A program made the position numbers and the translations under genes. Shown one piece after another: positions 17,129 to 25,907 of a stretch of DNA of 64,000 nucleotides (the first letter of the stretch is position 1; every line of letters starts with the position of its first letter). Below the pieces are notes generated by a model, which saw only the letters and a program-made list of their open reading frames with translations, was not told the DNA's origin and did not search any database. Origin of the DNA: Nocardia exalbida NBRC 100660 (lineage in GTDB: Bacteria; Actinomycetota; Actinomycetes; Mycobacteriales; Mycobacteriaceae); the NCBI RefSeq assembly GCF_000308575.1, contig NZ_BAFZ01000100.1, positions 62,001 through 126,000 of the forward strand, given 5' to 3'.

Positions 17129-18091
17129 TCAGTCGTCGGTCGTCAGCTGCGGATCCCAGTCCGGACCGAGGCGGTGCTGCAACCACTCGCGCAGGGCGGG
17201 GCCGTATTCCTCTCGTTCCAATGCGAAATCGACCGCAGCACGAAGATAACCGCCCGGGTTGCCCAAATCGTGGCGCGACCCACGGTGCACCACCACATGA
17301 ACCGGATGTCCCTCGGCGATCAGCAGTGCGATCGCGTCGGTGAGTTGCAGTTCGCCGCCCGCACCGGGCTCGATGCGGCGCAGCGCGTCGAAGATCGCGC
17401 GGTCCAGCAGATACCGGCCCGCGGCCGCGAACGTGGACGGCGCCTCGGCGAGCGCGGGCTTCTCCACCATTCCCTTGACGCGCAGCACGTTCGGGTTCAC
17501 CGCGTCCGGCACCGGCGCGACGTCGAACACGCCGTAGGCGCTGACCTCGTCCTTGGGTACGTCGATGGCACACAGCACCGTTCCGCCGCGCTTGCGGCGC
17601 ACCCGGCACATCACGTCGAGCACACCGCGGGGCAGCACCAGGTCGTCGGGCAGCAGGACGGCGATGACGTCCTCGTCGTCGTCGAGGGCCTGCTCGGCCT
17701 GGGCCACGGCGTGCCCGAGCCCGAGCGGCTCCTCCTGCACCACCGAGGTCACATCGAGCAGCCCCGGCGCCTTGCGCACCTTCTCCAGCAGCTTGAACTT
17801 GCCGCGCTCTTCCAGCGTGCTCTCCAGCACCAAGTCCTCGACGAAGTGCGCGACCACGCCGTCTTTGCCCGGGGAGGTGACGATCACCAGGCGCTCGGCG
17901 CCCGATCCGGCCGCCTCGGCGGCGACCAGCTCGATGCCGGGGGTGTCCACCACCGGGAGGAGTTCTTTGGGCACCGTCTTGGTGGCGGGCAGGAACCGTG
18001 TTCCGAGCCCGGCCGCGGGCACCACGGCCGTGCGGAAGCACGACTCCGCCGGGGCGCCACCGGGCTGTCCGGACTTTGCTGTCATACGCAT
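17129..18091 (-). CDS. galU: UTP-glucose-1-phosphate uridylyltransferase
   Basis: 320 residues. The nucleotidyltransferase signature VVPAAGLGTRFLPATKTVPKE lies at residues 23-43. It continues with VIVTSPGKDGVVAHF, LPDDLVL and VEKPALAEAPS, then HRGSRHDLGNPGGYL near the end. It makes UDP-glucose for trehalose, glycogen and cell-wall glycans. A 150-base gap separates it from glp. Starts at Met1 or Met3 cannot be told apart. Confidence 0.96.
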   Translation of the reverse strand: MRMTAKSGQPGGAPAESCFRTAVVPAAGLGTRFLPATKTVPKELLPVVDTPGIELVAAEAAGSGAERLVIVTSPGKDGVVAHFVEDLVLESTLEERGKFKLLEKVRKAPGLLDVTSVVQEEPLGLGHAVAQAEQALDDDEDVIAVLLPDDLVLPRGVLDVMCRVRRKRGGTVLCAIDVPKDEVSAYGVFDVAPVPDAVNPNVLRVKGMVEKPALAEAPSTFAAAGRYLLDRAIFDALRRIEPGAGGELQLTDAIALLIAEGHPVHVVVHRGSRHDLGNPGGYLRAAVDFALEREEYGPALREWLQHRLGPDWDPQLTTDD

Positions 18092-18153
18092 ACCCTATCC
18101 ATCCATCACGCCGCCGGATCGGCGTCGAGCCGACTCGGTCCCGGGGTGAGCCT

Positions 18154-18762
18154 ATGGTGATCACTGTGAAGATGCCCGGCGAGCGCGATAAACATGCATG
18201 GCGCATCGAACTACTCGCCCGGCGAGCTGTGATGCGCGCCACGGAGCGCGAAAAAGAAGCGTTCGCCCTGGCCACGGCGATGGACACCCTGAAAGCCCAG
18301 GGGTGGGTCTGCGCCTACGTACCGGTGGCGGGTGAACCGGGATCGACGGCGATGCTGGATGCGCTGCTGGCCGGTGGCGCGCGGATACTCCTGCCGGTCA
18401 CCGGGCCGCCGGGGCCGTTGAGCTGGGCCGAGTACACCGGCGCGGACGCGCTGCGGCGGGCCCGCTACGGCTTGCTCGAACCCACCGGCGCGGTGCTGCC
18501 GCCGGACGCCGTGACCCGGGCCGATCTGATCCTGGTCCCCGCCCTCGCGGTCGACTTGCGCGGGGTGCGACTCGGCCGTGGCGCGGGCTACTACGACCGC
18601 ACGCTGCCCGCCGCGCGTCCGGACGCGCGGCTGGTCGCGGTGGTCCGGGACGACGAGCTGGTCGACCGGCTGCCCGAGGAGCCGCACGATCGGCGCATGG
18701 GCTGGGCGCTCACACCACAGGGCGGCCTGCGCCGCTTGGGCGACCATTACGCTGGGGAATGA
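18154..18762 (+). CDS. 5-formyltetrahydrofolate cyclo-ligase
   Basis: 202 residues from the ATG at 18154; GTG or ATG codons a few positions later are alternatives. The family core LILVPALAVDLRGVRLGRGAGYYDRTLP covers about residues 125-152, with ILLPV and TGAVLPPDAV before it. The enzyme returns 5-formyl-THF to 5,10-methenyl-THF using ATP. It is divergent from galU, the same arrangement as Rv0992c/Rv0993. Confidence 0.93.
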   Translation: MVITVKMPGERDKHAWRIELLARRAVMRATEREKEAFALATAMDTLKAQGWVCAYVPVAGEPGSTAMLDALLAGGARILLPVTGPPGPLSWAEYTGADALRRARYGLLEPTGAVLPPDAVTRADLILVPALAVDLRGVRLGRGAGYYDRTLPAARPDARLVAVVRDDELVDRLPEEPHDRRMGWALTPQGGLRRLGDHYAGE

Positions 18763-18831
18763 AACACCGATTGGCGGTGTTGGCACTGTCGGCTGTAGAG
18801 TGCCAGATCGACGAACACCGCGGAGGATCCT

Positions 18832-19137
18832 GTGCCTACTTACTCGTATGCGTGCACCCAGTGTGACAACCGCTTCGACATCGTTCAGTCCTTCACGGAC
18901 GAGGCGCTGACGGTGTGCTCGGAGTGCTCCGGCAAGCTGCGCAAGCTGTTCAACTCGGTCGGCATCGTCTTCAAGGGCAGCGGCTTCTACCGCACCGACA
19001 GCCGGGGCGGCTCCACGACCGCCAGCGAGCCGGCCAAGTCCGACAGCGGTTCGAGTTCCTCTTCCGACTCCGGGTCGTCGAGTTCCGGGTCGTCGAGCGG
19101 GTCAACCGCATCCACCAGCACGGCCGTGGCCAGCTGA
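18832..19137 (+). CDS. FmdB-family zinc-ribbon protein with Ser-rich tail
   Basis: 101 residues from a GTG start. The N-terminal half is the FmdB zinc ribbon: MPTYSYACTQCDNRFD, then CSECSGKLRKLF, four Cys in two CxxC pairs. GSGFYRTDSRG completes the domain. The second half is almost entirely Ser, Gly and Thr and is probably disordered. The role is unknown, although FmdB proteins are called regulatory. It follows the cyclo-ligase gene by 69 bases. Confidence 0.92.
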   Translation: MPTYSYACTQCDNRFDIVQSFTDEALTVCSECSGKLRKLFNSVGIVFKGSGFYRTDSRGGSTTASEPAKSDSGSSSSSDSGSSSSGSSSGSTASTSTAVAS

Positions 19138-19225
19138 TTCGACGGGTTTTCCACAGCCAGTCACCTATCCACAGCCCACCGTGATCCCGGCCGGGTGAGC
19201 GCGCGTCCGGCCATAGGATCCGGCC

Positions 19226-19891
19226 ATGACTCGTGTACTCGCCGACCTCGGCCCCGACGGCTGGAATCCGGCCGGGTGGCAGCGACCGCCCTGGGCCGAC
19301 GCCGTGCTCGCCCGACGGCTGCTCGCGGCCGCGCTCGCCGCCGTCGCGGTCTTGCTCTTCCTTCGCGGTGACCCGGATACCGAACGCACGACGGTCCTCG
19401 TCGCGGGCCGGGATCTGGCGCCGGGAAGACTCCTCGAAGCAGGTGACCTGCGCCCCGCACCGCGCGAAGCGGGCACGCTGCCCGCGGGTGCGGTCGCCGA
19501 TCCCGCCGTGCTCGTCGGCGCGACGCTGACCGGCGCCATGCGGCAGGGAGAGGTCTTCACCGATCTACGCGTCGTCGGCCCGCGTTTGGCCGCGGCGGCG
19601 ACCGGCGCGCGCGAGGCGCGCATCGTGCCCATCCGCCTCGCCGACACTGCGGTCGCCGACATCTTGCGCGCGGGTGATCGCGTGGACGTGATCGGCGCCG
19701 AAGACGCGAACGGCCCCGGCACCCGTTCCGCCCGCACCCTCGCCACCGATTCCGCCATCATCCTCGTCGCCGGCGCGGGTGACGGACGCGGAGCCGCGGA
19801 ACGCGTGGTGTTGGTGGCGATGGACGCCGAGCACGCCACCGCCGTGGCCGCGGCGTCACTGCGCACCGCGCTCACCGTCGTCTTCCACTGA
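19226..19891 (+). CDS. SAF-domain membrane-anchored protein (CpaB/RcpC-like)
   Basis: 221 residues. One membrane segment (LLAAALAAVAVLLFL, residues about 32-46) is followed by the SAF domain: TTVLVAGRDLAPGRLLEAGDL, then LRQGEV-type sequence MRQGEVFTDLRV. A second beta-rich domain has VDVIGAED and AIILVAGAGDG. CpaB-like proteins help assemble Flp pili, but no other pilus genes are near. The start ATG is in a short leader after FmdB. The function in actinobacteria is uncertain. Confidence 0.8.
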   Translation: MTRVLADLGPDGWNPAGWQRPPWADAVLARRLLAAALAAVAVLLFLRGDPDTERTTVLVAGRDLAPGRLLEAGDLRPAPREAGTLPAGAVADPAVLVGATLTGAMRQGEVFTDLRVVGPRLAAAATGAREARIVPIRLADTAVADILRAGDRVDVIGAEDANGPGTRSARTLATDSAIILVAGAGDGRGAAERVVLVAMDAEHATAVAAASLRTALTVVFH

Positions 19892-19997
19892 CCCGCCGAC
19901 ATGCTTCGCCGAAGCACCACACTGAGAGGTGCTGATGCAGATTCGCGATCTGCTCGCCGAGAGCCGGACCAGCGCGGTCAATTCACCCGCGCCGCAA

Positions 19998-20031
19998 GCG
20001 AAACGGGCCCGTCATCGACGAGCCCGTTCGC
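19998..20031 (-). terminator. terminator of the first porin pair
   Basis: Inverted repeat GCGAAACGGGC/GCCCGTTCGC with an 11-13 base loop, 22 bases past the porin stop at 20054. It also lies downstream of the convergent SAF gene and could serve both transcripts. Confidence 0.6.
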
Positions 20032-20053
20032 GTTGCGCGCGTTACTCTCCCGC

Positions 20054-20725
20054 TCAGCCGAGGCTGAAAGGCGCTCCCCACAACGTCACCCAGGTGATGA
20101 CATTGTCGGTCTCGACCTCGACGCTGACGAAAGCACGCGCCTGGGCGTAGCCTCCGCAACCGTTGAGACCGATGGTCTCATCGGCCCACGTCACCGAACC
20201 GGACGTGCCCTTGAACGCATTACGGGTCTTGTGCGTCTCGTTACCGAAATCATCCGCCTGCTCCAGATCGAGCACATAGAACGACTTCGACTGCCCCGGA
20301 CCCAACGACAGATTGCCGCCCGAGTTGGCGCCGACGCCGCCGGTGACGTTCTGTCCATCGCTCCAGTCCACATTGCCGTCGACGCCACCGGTGGCACCGC
20401 CACCGGCGATGTTGACCTGGCAGCCGACGGTGTAGCCCGGGAAGATCTTGCCGCCCGCCGAGCCCGACAGGTCCACTTGTGCGCTACCGGACACCCATGC
20501 GTTGCGGTGCAAGGGTGTAGCGCCCATGGACGGACTGATGGTCGCGGACTCGCCGACCAGGCGAATGGTCACGACGGTGCCGTCCGACAGCGTCTTGGTC
20601 AGCTCGCCGCCCGGCAGCGGGACGAAGGTGTCGGCGTTCGCCGCACCCGTGGAGAGCAGACCTACCGCGATGGCCGCGGACGCGCACAGCCCGGCCACGC
20701 GCGCCAATTTTTTACGATCGAACAT
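20054..20725 (-). CDS. MspA-family porin (cassette A, gene 2)
   Basis: 223 residues from ATG 20725, with GGGGAAT upstream. A signal peptide of about 31 residues ends GAANA-DTFVPLPGG, the usual MspA mature start. Two cysteines (VGCQVN and GLNGCGGY) and a beta-rich body ending WVTLWGAPFSLG match the family, which forms oligomeric water-filled channels in the mycolate outer membrane. It follows a second porin gene of another subtype by 67 bases. The mature part differs from the other-cassette copy (21791-22462) at only about three positions. Confidence 0.93.
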   Translation of the reverse strand: MFDRKKLARVAGLCASAAIAVGLLSTGAANADTFVPLPGGELTKTLSDGTVVTIRLVGESATISPSMGATPLHRNAWVSGSAQVDLSGSAGGKIFPGYTVGCQVNIAGGGATGGVDGNVDWSDGQNVTGGVGANSGGNLSLGPGQSKSFYVLDLEQADDFGNETHKTRNAFKGTSGSVTWADETIGLNGCGGYAQARAFVSVEVETDNVITWVTLWGAPFSLG

Positions 20726-20792
20726 GATGGTAATTCCCCTAGAGAATCGAGTTCGCTTCAGCGAAAAGAGATTTGATGGATCCGACCCGCGT

Positions 20793-21467
20793 TCAGCCGA
20801 TGCTGAACGGCATCCCGTAGAGGGTGGTCTTCGAGTAGTGATCGCCGATGATCTCGACGACCGTGTACGAACGCGCCTGCGCGTAACCCGCGCAGCCCTG
20901 GATCTGAATCTCGGCATCCTGATACTCCACCGAGTACACACCCGGCTTCAGAATGTCCTTGTAATCGATCTGAACGAACTTGACCTCACCGGGACCGAGA
21001 TTGATGCCGATCGAACCACCGGCGCTCGCGCCACTGAGGTTCACACTGCCCGACACGCCCGCGGAGATGGCGTCGTCGGCGATGCTGACCTGGCAGCCGA
21101 CGATGTAGCCGGTGCTCAACTGCGACGCACCGTGGGTGGATGAATTATTCGTACCCGGATTCCCGGTCGGCCCGTTGTTGGGGCCGATTTCACCTTCCGG
21201 CGTCACGGCGACGTCGGCGACGGCATTCCCCGAAACCCACACGACACGGCCGGCACCGTTCGCGGCAAGGGATGGGGAGATCAGGGCGCGCTCACCCGTA
21301 CGGGCGATGTTCACGCCAGGGCCTACCTTGTGGCCGTCCGGCAACGGCACGAAGGTATCGGCGTCGGCGGCGCCGGTCGAGAACAGACCGGTGGCCACGG
21401 TTGCCACGGCAGCGGCGCCCGCGACGCGGACGCCTCGAGACAGACCGTTGATGCGGTACTTGCTCAT
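20793..21467 (-). CDS. MspA-family porin (cassette A, gene 1)
   Basis: 224 residues from ATG 21467, placed after TGAGGAAA; an in-frame ATG lies 12 bases upstream. The signal peptide ends GAADA-DTFVPLPDG. The body carries GRVVWVSGNAVADV, VGCQVSIADDAISAG and IQGCAGYAQARSYTVVEI, the Cys-containing MspA pattern. It is a different subtype from the next gene, so the pair resembles NfpA/NfpB of N. farcinica, reported to form a mixed-subunit cation-selective channel. Which gene is nfpA cannot be decided here. Confidence 0.93.
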   Translation of the reverse strand: MSKYRINGLSRGVRVAGAAAVATVATGLFSTGAADADTFVPLPDGHKVGPGVNIARTGERALISPSLAANGAGRVVWVSGNAVADVAVTPEGEIGPNNGPTGNPGTNNSSTHGASQLSTGYIVGCQVSIADDAISAGVSGSVNLSGASAGGSIGINLGPGEVKFVQIDYKDILKPGVYSVEYQDAEIQIQGCAGYAQARSYTVVEIIGDHYSKTTLYGMPFSIG

Positions 21468-21721
21468 GTTTTTCCTCATCAGGTTGCATCCGCCCACCCC
21501 AGGGTGTCGAGGCGGACGTGTCCCTCCAAAGCCGACGGCGCGCTCGGTGGAATGTGCTGTCCACCAGACGATCCGCCGACCATCGCGTCATCGAGCGATC
21601 TCGGACGAAACAATGCTATTCGGTATCAACCAGACTTTTCCGGAAATTCAGGCAATTCGTCACGCAACATAAACGATCCGACTAGGATCGCGCCGCCTTG
21701 CGGCGCAATGGAATTCATGAC

Positions 21722-21786
21722 GAAATGGACCCGCCGCGATACGAGGGGTCCATTTCATCAATGGCTACGGGTTTTTCACCCGTAGC
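21722..21786 (-). terminator. two consecutive hairpins after the second porin pair
   Basis: Hairpin 1 (21764-21786) has stem GCTACGGGT/ACCCGTAGC with a 5-base loop, and starts five bases past the porin stop at 21791. Hairpin 2 (21722-21756) has stem GAAATGGACCC/GGGTCCATTTC. Together they should end transcription before cassette A. The rest of 21468-21721 is AT-richer leader for cassette A with no gene seen. Confidence 0.7.
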
Positions 21787-21790
21787 TCAC

Positions 21791-22462
21791 TCAGCCGAGG
21801 CTGAAAGGCTGTCCCCACAACGTCACCCAGGTGATCACGTTGTCGGTCTCGACCTCGACGCTGACGAAAGCACGCGCCTGGGCGTAGCCTCCGCAACCGT
21901 TCAGGCCGATGGTCTCATCGGCCCACGTCACCGAACCGGACGTGCCCTTGAACGCATTACGGGTCTTGTGCGTCTCGTTACCGAAATCATCGGCCTGCTC
22001 CAGATCGAGCACGTAGAACGACTTCGACTGGCCGGGGCCGAGCGAGAGGTTGCCGCCGGAGTTGGCGCCGACGCCGCCGGTGACGTTCTGCCCGTCGCTC
22101 CAGTCGACGTTGCCGTCGACGCCACCGGTGGCACCGCCACCGGCGATGTTGACCTGGCAGCCGACGGTGTAGCCCGGGAAGATCTTGCCGCCCGCCGAGC
22201 CGGAGAGCTCGACCTGCGCGCTACCGGAGACCCACGCGTTGCGGTGCAGCGGCGTCGCGCCCATGGACGGGCTGATGTTCGCCGACTCGCCGACCAGGCG
22301 AATGGTCACGACGGTGCCGTCCGACAGCGTCTTGGTCAGCTCGCCGCCCGGCAGCGGGACGAAGGTGTCGGCATTCGCCGCACCCGTGGAGAACAGGCCC
22401 ATGGCGATGGTGGCAGCGGCGCCGACGCCGGCCATCCGCGCCAGGTTCTTACGGTTGATCAT
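21791..22462 (-). CDS. MspA-family porin (cassette B, gene 2)
   Basis: 223 residues from ATG 22462. The signal peptide (RKNLARMAGVGAAATIAMGL) differs from the cassette A copy, but the mature protein is the same except for about three substitutions (Ala to Gln in the terminal WVTLWGQPFSLG, one Thr/Asn, one Asp/Glu). The family, channel role and two-Cys pattern are as for the copy at 20054. At DNA level the last 220 bases are nearly identical between copies, while the middle differs at many synonymous sites. Confidence 0.93.
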   Translation of the reverse strand: MINRKNLARMAGVGAAATIAMGLFSTGAANADTFVPLPGGELTKTLSDGTVVTIRLVGESANISPSMGATPLHRNAWVSGSAQVELSGSAGGKIFPGYTVGCQVNIAGGGATGGVDGNVDWSDGQNVTGGVGANSGGNLSLGPGQSKSFYVLDLEQADDFGNETHKTRNAFKGTSGSVTWADETIGLNGCGGYAQARAFVSVEVETDNVITWVTLWGQPFSLG

Positions 22463-22527
22463 GGTTGATATCCCTCGAGGGTTGAGTCCGCTTCAGCGGG
22501 AGGATGGTTCGTTGGAGTCGACAGACG

Positions 22528-23202
22528 TCAGCCGATGCTGAACGGCATCCCGTAGAGGGTGGTCTTCGAGTAGTGATCGCCGATGATCTCGACGACCGTG
22601 TACGAACGCGCCTGCGCGTAACCCGCGCAGCCCTGGATCTGAATCTCGGCATCCTGGTACTCGACGGAGTACACCCCGGGCTTGAGGATGTCCTTGTAAT
22701 CGATCTGGACGAACTTGACCTCTCCGGGGCCGAGGTTGACACCGATCGAACCGCCCGCGCTCGCGCCGCTGAGGTTCACACTGCCGGACACGCCCGCGGA
22801 GATGGCGTCGTCGGCGATGCTGACCTGGCAGCCGACGATGTAGCCGGTGCTCAGCTGCGACGCGCCGTGCGTCGAGGAGTTGTTCGTTCCGGGGTTTCCG
22901 GTCGGACCGTTGTTGGGGCCGATCTCACCGTCCGGCGTCACGGTGACGTCGGCGACCGCGTTGCCCGATACCCAGACCACGCGACCAGCGCCGTTGGCAG
23001 CCAGCGATGGCGAAATCAGGGCCCGCTCTCCGTTCCGGGTGATCGTCACGCCCGGCCCCACCTTCTGGCCGTCCGGCAACGGCACGAAGGTATCGGCATC
23101 GGCGGCACCGGTCGAAAGCAGGCCCAGGGCAACAGCCGCGGCAGCGCCCACGCCCGCGACGCGGGCACCGCGGCGCAGACCTTTGGTGCGGTTCTCGCTC
23201 AT
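22528..23202 (-). CDS. MspA-family porin (cassette B, gene 1)
   Basis: 224 residues from ATG 23202, with GAGGGGAAGT upstream. The signal peptide ends GAADA-DTFVPLPDG. The mature sequence is nearly identical to the gene at 20793, differing in the segment around KVGPGVTITRNGERALISPS. It leads the two-gene cassette B, 65 bases ahead of its partner. Expression probably starts in the 500-base leader to the right. Confidence 0.93.
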   Translation of the reverse strand: MSENRTKGLRRGARVAGVGAAAAVALGLLSTGAADADTFVPLPDGQKVGPGVTITRNGERALISPSLAANGAGRVVWVSGNAVADVTVTPDGEIGPNNGPTGNPGTNNSSTHGASQLSTGYIVGCQVSIADDAISAGVSGSVNLSGASAGGSIGVNLGPGEVKFVQIDYKDILKPGVYSVEYQDAEIQIQGCAGYAQARSYTVVEIIGDHYSKTTLYGMPFSIG

Positions 23203-23708
23203 ACTTCCCCTCATCAGGTTCAAACAGTCAACCTCGACCATCGAGGCTGGACAGTGGTCCTCTCAGGCCCAGCTCAGTGTGTCGCTCCTTTGTTGCCGGT
23301 GTGTAACCGGTTGTTATTTCGGCGCAACGGACTTGCTGGTAACGGAACCGAGCCAGGTTCCGCCGAACGGCTCCATGCGTGCCGGTACCCGCGCCTGCGG
23401 GGCCCGATTGCGAGTGGCTCGATGGGGAGATTAAACGTTTTATAACGGCGCTCGCAACGTAACGTTTCGTAAAGTTCAAGGTGACCTGCATCACACTTGC
23501 GCACATTTGAATATGGCTTGACGTGCATAAATACCGGATCGCTACAGCCGGGCGGGATGAGCGGAGCAGATCACGGCACAGGAGCGACAGTGTCCGGATA
23601 CGGGACAGGGCCGTAATTATCGCGCCGGTATTACTTCCGCGCAGAAATGATCACTGGCCGGTTACAAACTTGGGGGGGTTGATTACGTAGCTACTACGTA
23701 GATAACGG
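23203..23708. other. gene-free stretch upstream of porin cassette B
   Basis: No gene is supported here. The part near 23430-23620 is AT-richer than its surroundings and probably holds the porin promoter. A run of seven G at about 23672-23678 is followed by a palindromic stretch with TACGTAG and CTACGTA at about 23685-23702, which could be a regulatory site or a transcript-end structure for the gene to the right. Confidence 0.5.
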
Positions 23709-23894
23709 TCAGCCGTGATGCGGGGGGATCTGGGCGCGCAGCCAGTCGTCGGTAGACCGGACGTCGTCACGTTCGTCGCGCTCGTCCGCGGTGGTCTCGG
23801 GCAGAGTGTCGCCGAAGATCTTCGCCAAGCGCGCGGCATCCCTCGCCCGGCGCGCCGCCGGGCGAGGGTCCTCAGGGGGTGTGGGGGCGGTGAT
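23709..23894 (-). CDS. small conserved-looking protein after moaB2, start codon unclear
   Basis: A minus-strand frame ending at 23709 encodes DPRPAARRARDAARLAKIFG, then DTLPETTADERDERDDVRS and WLRAQIPPHHG. It resembles a small actinobacterial protein often found behind moaB2. The frame opens after a TGA inside moaB2 but has no ATG, GTG or TTG before the conserved part. ATC at 23894, overlapping the moaB2 stop, or ATT at 23906 are the only near-cognate starts; TTG further in would give 39 residues. A perfect 12-base hairpin at about 23845-23871 lies inside it. Confidence 0.5.
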   Translation of the reverse strand: MTAPTPPEDPRPAARRARDAARLAKIFGDTLPETTADERDERDDVRSTDDWLRAQIPPHHG

Positions 23895-24388
23895 TACTCG
23901 ACCAATCCGGACAGCTCACCGATCACCCGGCTCGCGAGCGGGCCGAGCGTCGCCATGCCGTCCCGGATGGCGGAACGGGTGCCGGGCAGGTTGACCACCA
24001 GGGTGCTGCCGGACACGCCTGCCACACCACGGGAAAGCCCGGCGTCCAGCGAACCGGCCACCCGGCCGGAGGACCGCAGGGCTTCGCTGATTCCCGGCAA
24101 CTCGCGGTCGAGCACCTGCGAGGTGGCCTCCGGCGTCACGTCGCGCGGGGACATGCCCGTGCCGCCGACGGAGATAACCAGATCGACGCCGCCGATCACC
24201 GCGGTATTGAGTGCGTTGCGGATTTCCACCTCGTCGGCCTGCACCGACACCGACGCGTCCACGAGGAAACCCGCCTCGGTGAGCAGCTCGGTGACCAGTG
24301 GACCGAGCGAGTCAATACCTCCATGCGCCGTTCGATCGTCGACGACCACCACCAGAGCACGCCCCGCCACAGGAGCATCGATTTCCAT
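23894..24388 (-). CDS. moaB2: MogA/MoaB-family protein (MoaB2 type)
   Basis: 164 residues from the ATG at 24388, which has GGTGAG four bases upstream. A GTG at 24493 overlapping the pepD stop would add 35 residues. The MoCF/MPT-binding fold is clear: RALVVVVDDRTAHGG, GGVDLVISVGGTGMSPRDVTPEAT and SGSTLVVNLPG. Family members adenylylate molybdopterin, though MoaB2 lies with mprAB-pepD in mycobacteria without other molybdenum genes, as here. Confidence 0.9.
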   Translation of the reverse strand: MEIDAPVAGRALVVVVDDRTAHGGIDSLGPLVTELLTEAGFLVDASVSVQADEVEIRNALNTAVIGGVDLVISVGGTGMSPRDVTPEATSQVLDRELPGISEALRSSGRVAGSLDAGLSRGVAGVSGSTLVVNLPGTRSAIRDGMATLGPLASRVIGELSGLVE

Positions 24389-24489
24389 GGTGCTCACCGT
24401 AGCGCCTGCGTCCAGCAACTCGGCGGCCGCGCCGAGAACGTCGGCGTCGACATCGATCTCCGGGCCCCGCCCGCCGGGTACCAAGCGCA

Positions 24490-25863
24490 TCACCGGCCGC
24501 CGTCCGCGGGCGCGCCGGTGAGGGTCACCTCGACGGTCTTGGGGTTGTTGCCCTGTGCGTCGGTATAAGTGACTTTCACCTTGTCTCCTGGCTGATGCGA
24601 GCGGACCGCGGCGACGAGCGCGTTCCCGGAATCGATCGGGCGGTCGTCGAGCTTCGTCACCACAGCCCCCGGCGGAATGCCCGCGCGTGCCGCGGGACCA
24701 TCCGGCGTGACGTCGCGAACCTGCGCGCCGGAAACCTGTTGGGCCGGGTCCTGCTGGCGCGACACCGTGATGCCGACCTGGGCGTAGGTGGCCTTGCCGG
24801 TCTTGATCAGTTCGTCCGCGACGCGGCGCGCCTGATCGACGGGGATCGCGAAGCCGAGTCCGATCGACCCGGTCTGGCCGCCCGCCGTCTCGGAGGGCCC
24901 GAGCGTCGCGATGGCCGTGTTGATACCGATGAGCTTGCCGCTGCCGTCCACCAGCGCGCCGCCCGAGTTGCCCGGGTTGATCGCGGCATCCGTCTGGATC
25001 GCGTCGATCACGGGGCTGACCGCCGCGGCGGGCTCGCTGCCGTCGCCGCTGGTCACGACGGGCCGGTTCAACGACGACACGATGCCGGTGGTGACCGTGC
25101 CCGCCAGCCCGAGCGGTGAGCCGATCGCGACGACGGGCTGGCCGACCTGCAGATTCGCCGAGGTACCCAGCTCGATGGGGGTCAGGCCGCTCTTCCCGGA
25201 CGCCTTGATGACGGCCAGGTCGGAGACCGGGTCGGCGCCGACCAGCGTCGCGGGCGCGCTGCTGCCGTCGGAGAACACGACTTCCATCTTCGCGCTCGGC
25301 CCACCGCCCGCGGCCACGTGATTGTTGGTCAGGATCAGGCCGTCGGAGGACAGGACCACCCCCGAGCCCTCACCCTCGGCCTTACTGCTGGCCACCTTGA
25401 TCATCACCACGCTGGGCAGCACCTTCTGAGCGACCGCCTGGGTGGAGCCGGCCGGAGCGTTGACGGCATTGCTCACGTTCGGCCTGGGAGCGTCCAGGGC
25501 ATTGGTGGCCGGGGCGCGACCATCGTCGCCGTGTGTGACCAGCGCGCCGACCGCACCGCCGACGCCGCCGCTGACCAGCGCGAGCGCGACAGCGCCTGCG
25601 GCCAGGCCCGCGCGGAACGGACGCCGCGGCGGGGCGGGCGGGGCGCCATAGGCCGGGCCGTGCGGTCGAGTGGGGTCATTCGGCGGACCGAAGGACGCCG
25701 GATATCCCGGGAACGGCGCGGCCGGATGTTGCTGCGGCGGGTACTGCGCGGTGGGATGCGGCGTTTCCTGCGGACCGTAACCGGCGGCATGCGCGTCCCC
25801 CGGCCCGAACGGGCCTGCGGCCTGCGGGCCCGGCTCCCGGCGGTCCTTCGAATCCTCGGTCAT
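24490..25863 (-). CDS. pepD: HtrA/PepD membrane-anchored serine protease with PDZ domain
   Basis: 457 residues. A Pro/Gly-rich cytoplasmic part (1-80) is followed by one membrane segment (LAAGAVALALVSGGVGGAVGAL). The trypsin-like domain has catalytic His in LTNNHVAAGG, Asp in DPVSDLAVIK and Ser in INPGNSGGALVD. The C-terminal PDZ domain has AGIPPGAVVTKLDDRPI. It degrades or chaperones misfolded envelope proteins. MprA-box-like direct repeats lie about 45-65 bases upstream, and mprBA follows on the same strand, as in Rv0981-Rv0984. Confidence 0.95.
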   Translation of the reverse strand: MTEDSKDRREPGPQAAGPFGPGDAHAAGYGPQETPHPTAQYPPQQHPAAPFPGYPASFGPPNDPTRPHGPAYGAPPAPPRRPFRAGLAAGAVALALVSGGVGGAVGALVTHGDDGRAPATNALDAPRPNVSNAVNAPAGSTQAVAQKVLPSVVMIKVASSKAEGEGSGVVLSSDGLILTNNHVAAGGGPSAKMEVVFSDGSSAPATLVGADPVSDLAVIKASGKSGLTPIELGTSANLQVGQPVVAIGSPLGLAGTVTTGIVSSLNRPVVTSGDGSEPAAAVSPVIDAIQTDAAINPGNSGGALVDGSGKLIGINTAIATLGPSETAGGQTGSIGLGFAIPVDQARRVADELIKTGKATYAQVGITVSRQQDPAQQVSGAQVRDVTPDGPAARAGIPPGAVVTKLDDRPIDSGNALVAAVRSHQPGDKVKVTYTDAQGNNPKTVEVTLTGAPADGGR

Positions 25864-25907
25864 GGACTCCTCGTTTCTCCTCGCGTCCCGACCAGGTTGG
25901 CCACGGC

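Noticed and set aside
24389..24493. 35-residue N-terminal extension of MoaB2 from a GTG overlapping pepD
   Set aside because: The internal ATG has a good ribosome site and matches the family start; kept only as an alternative.
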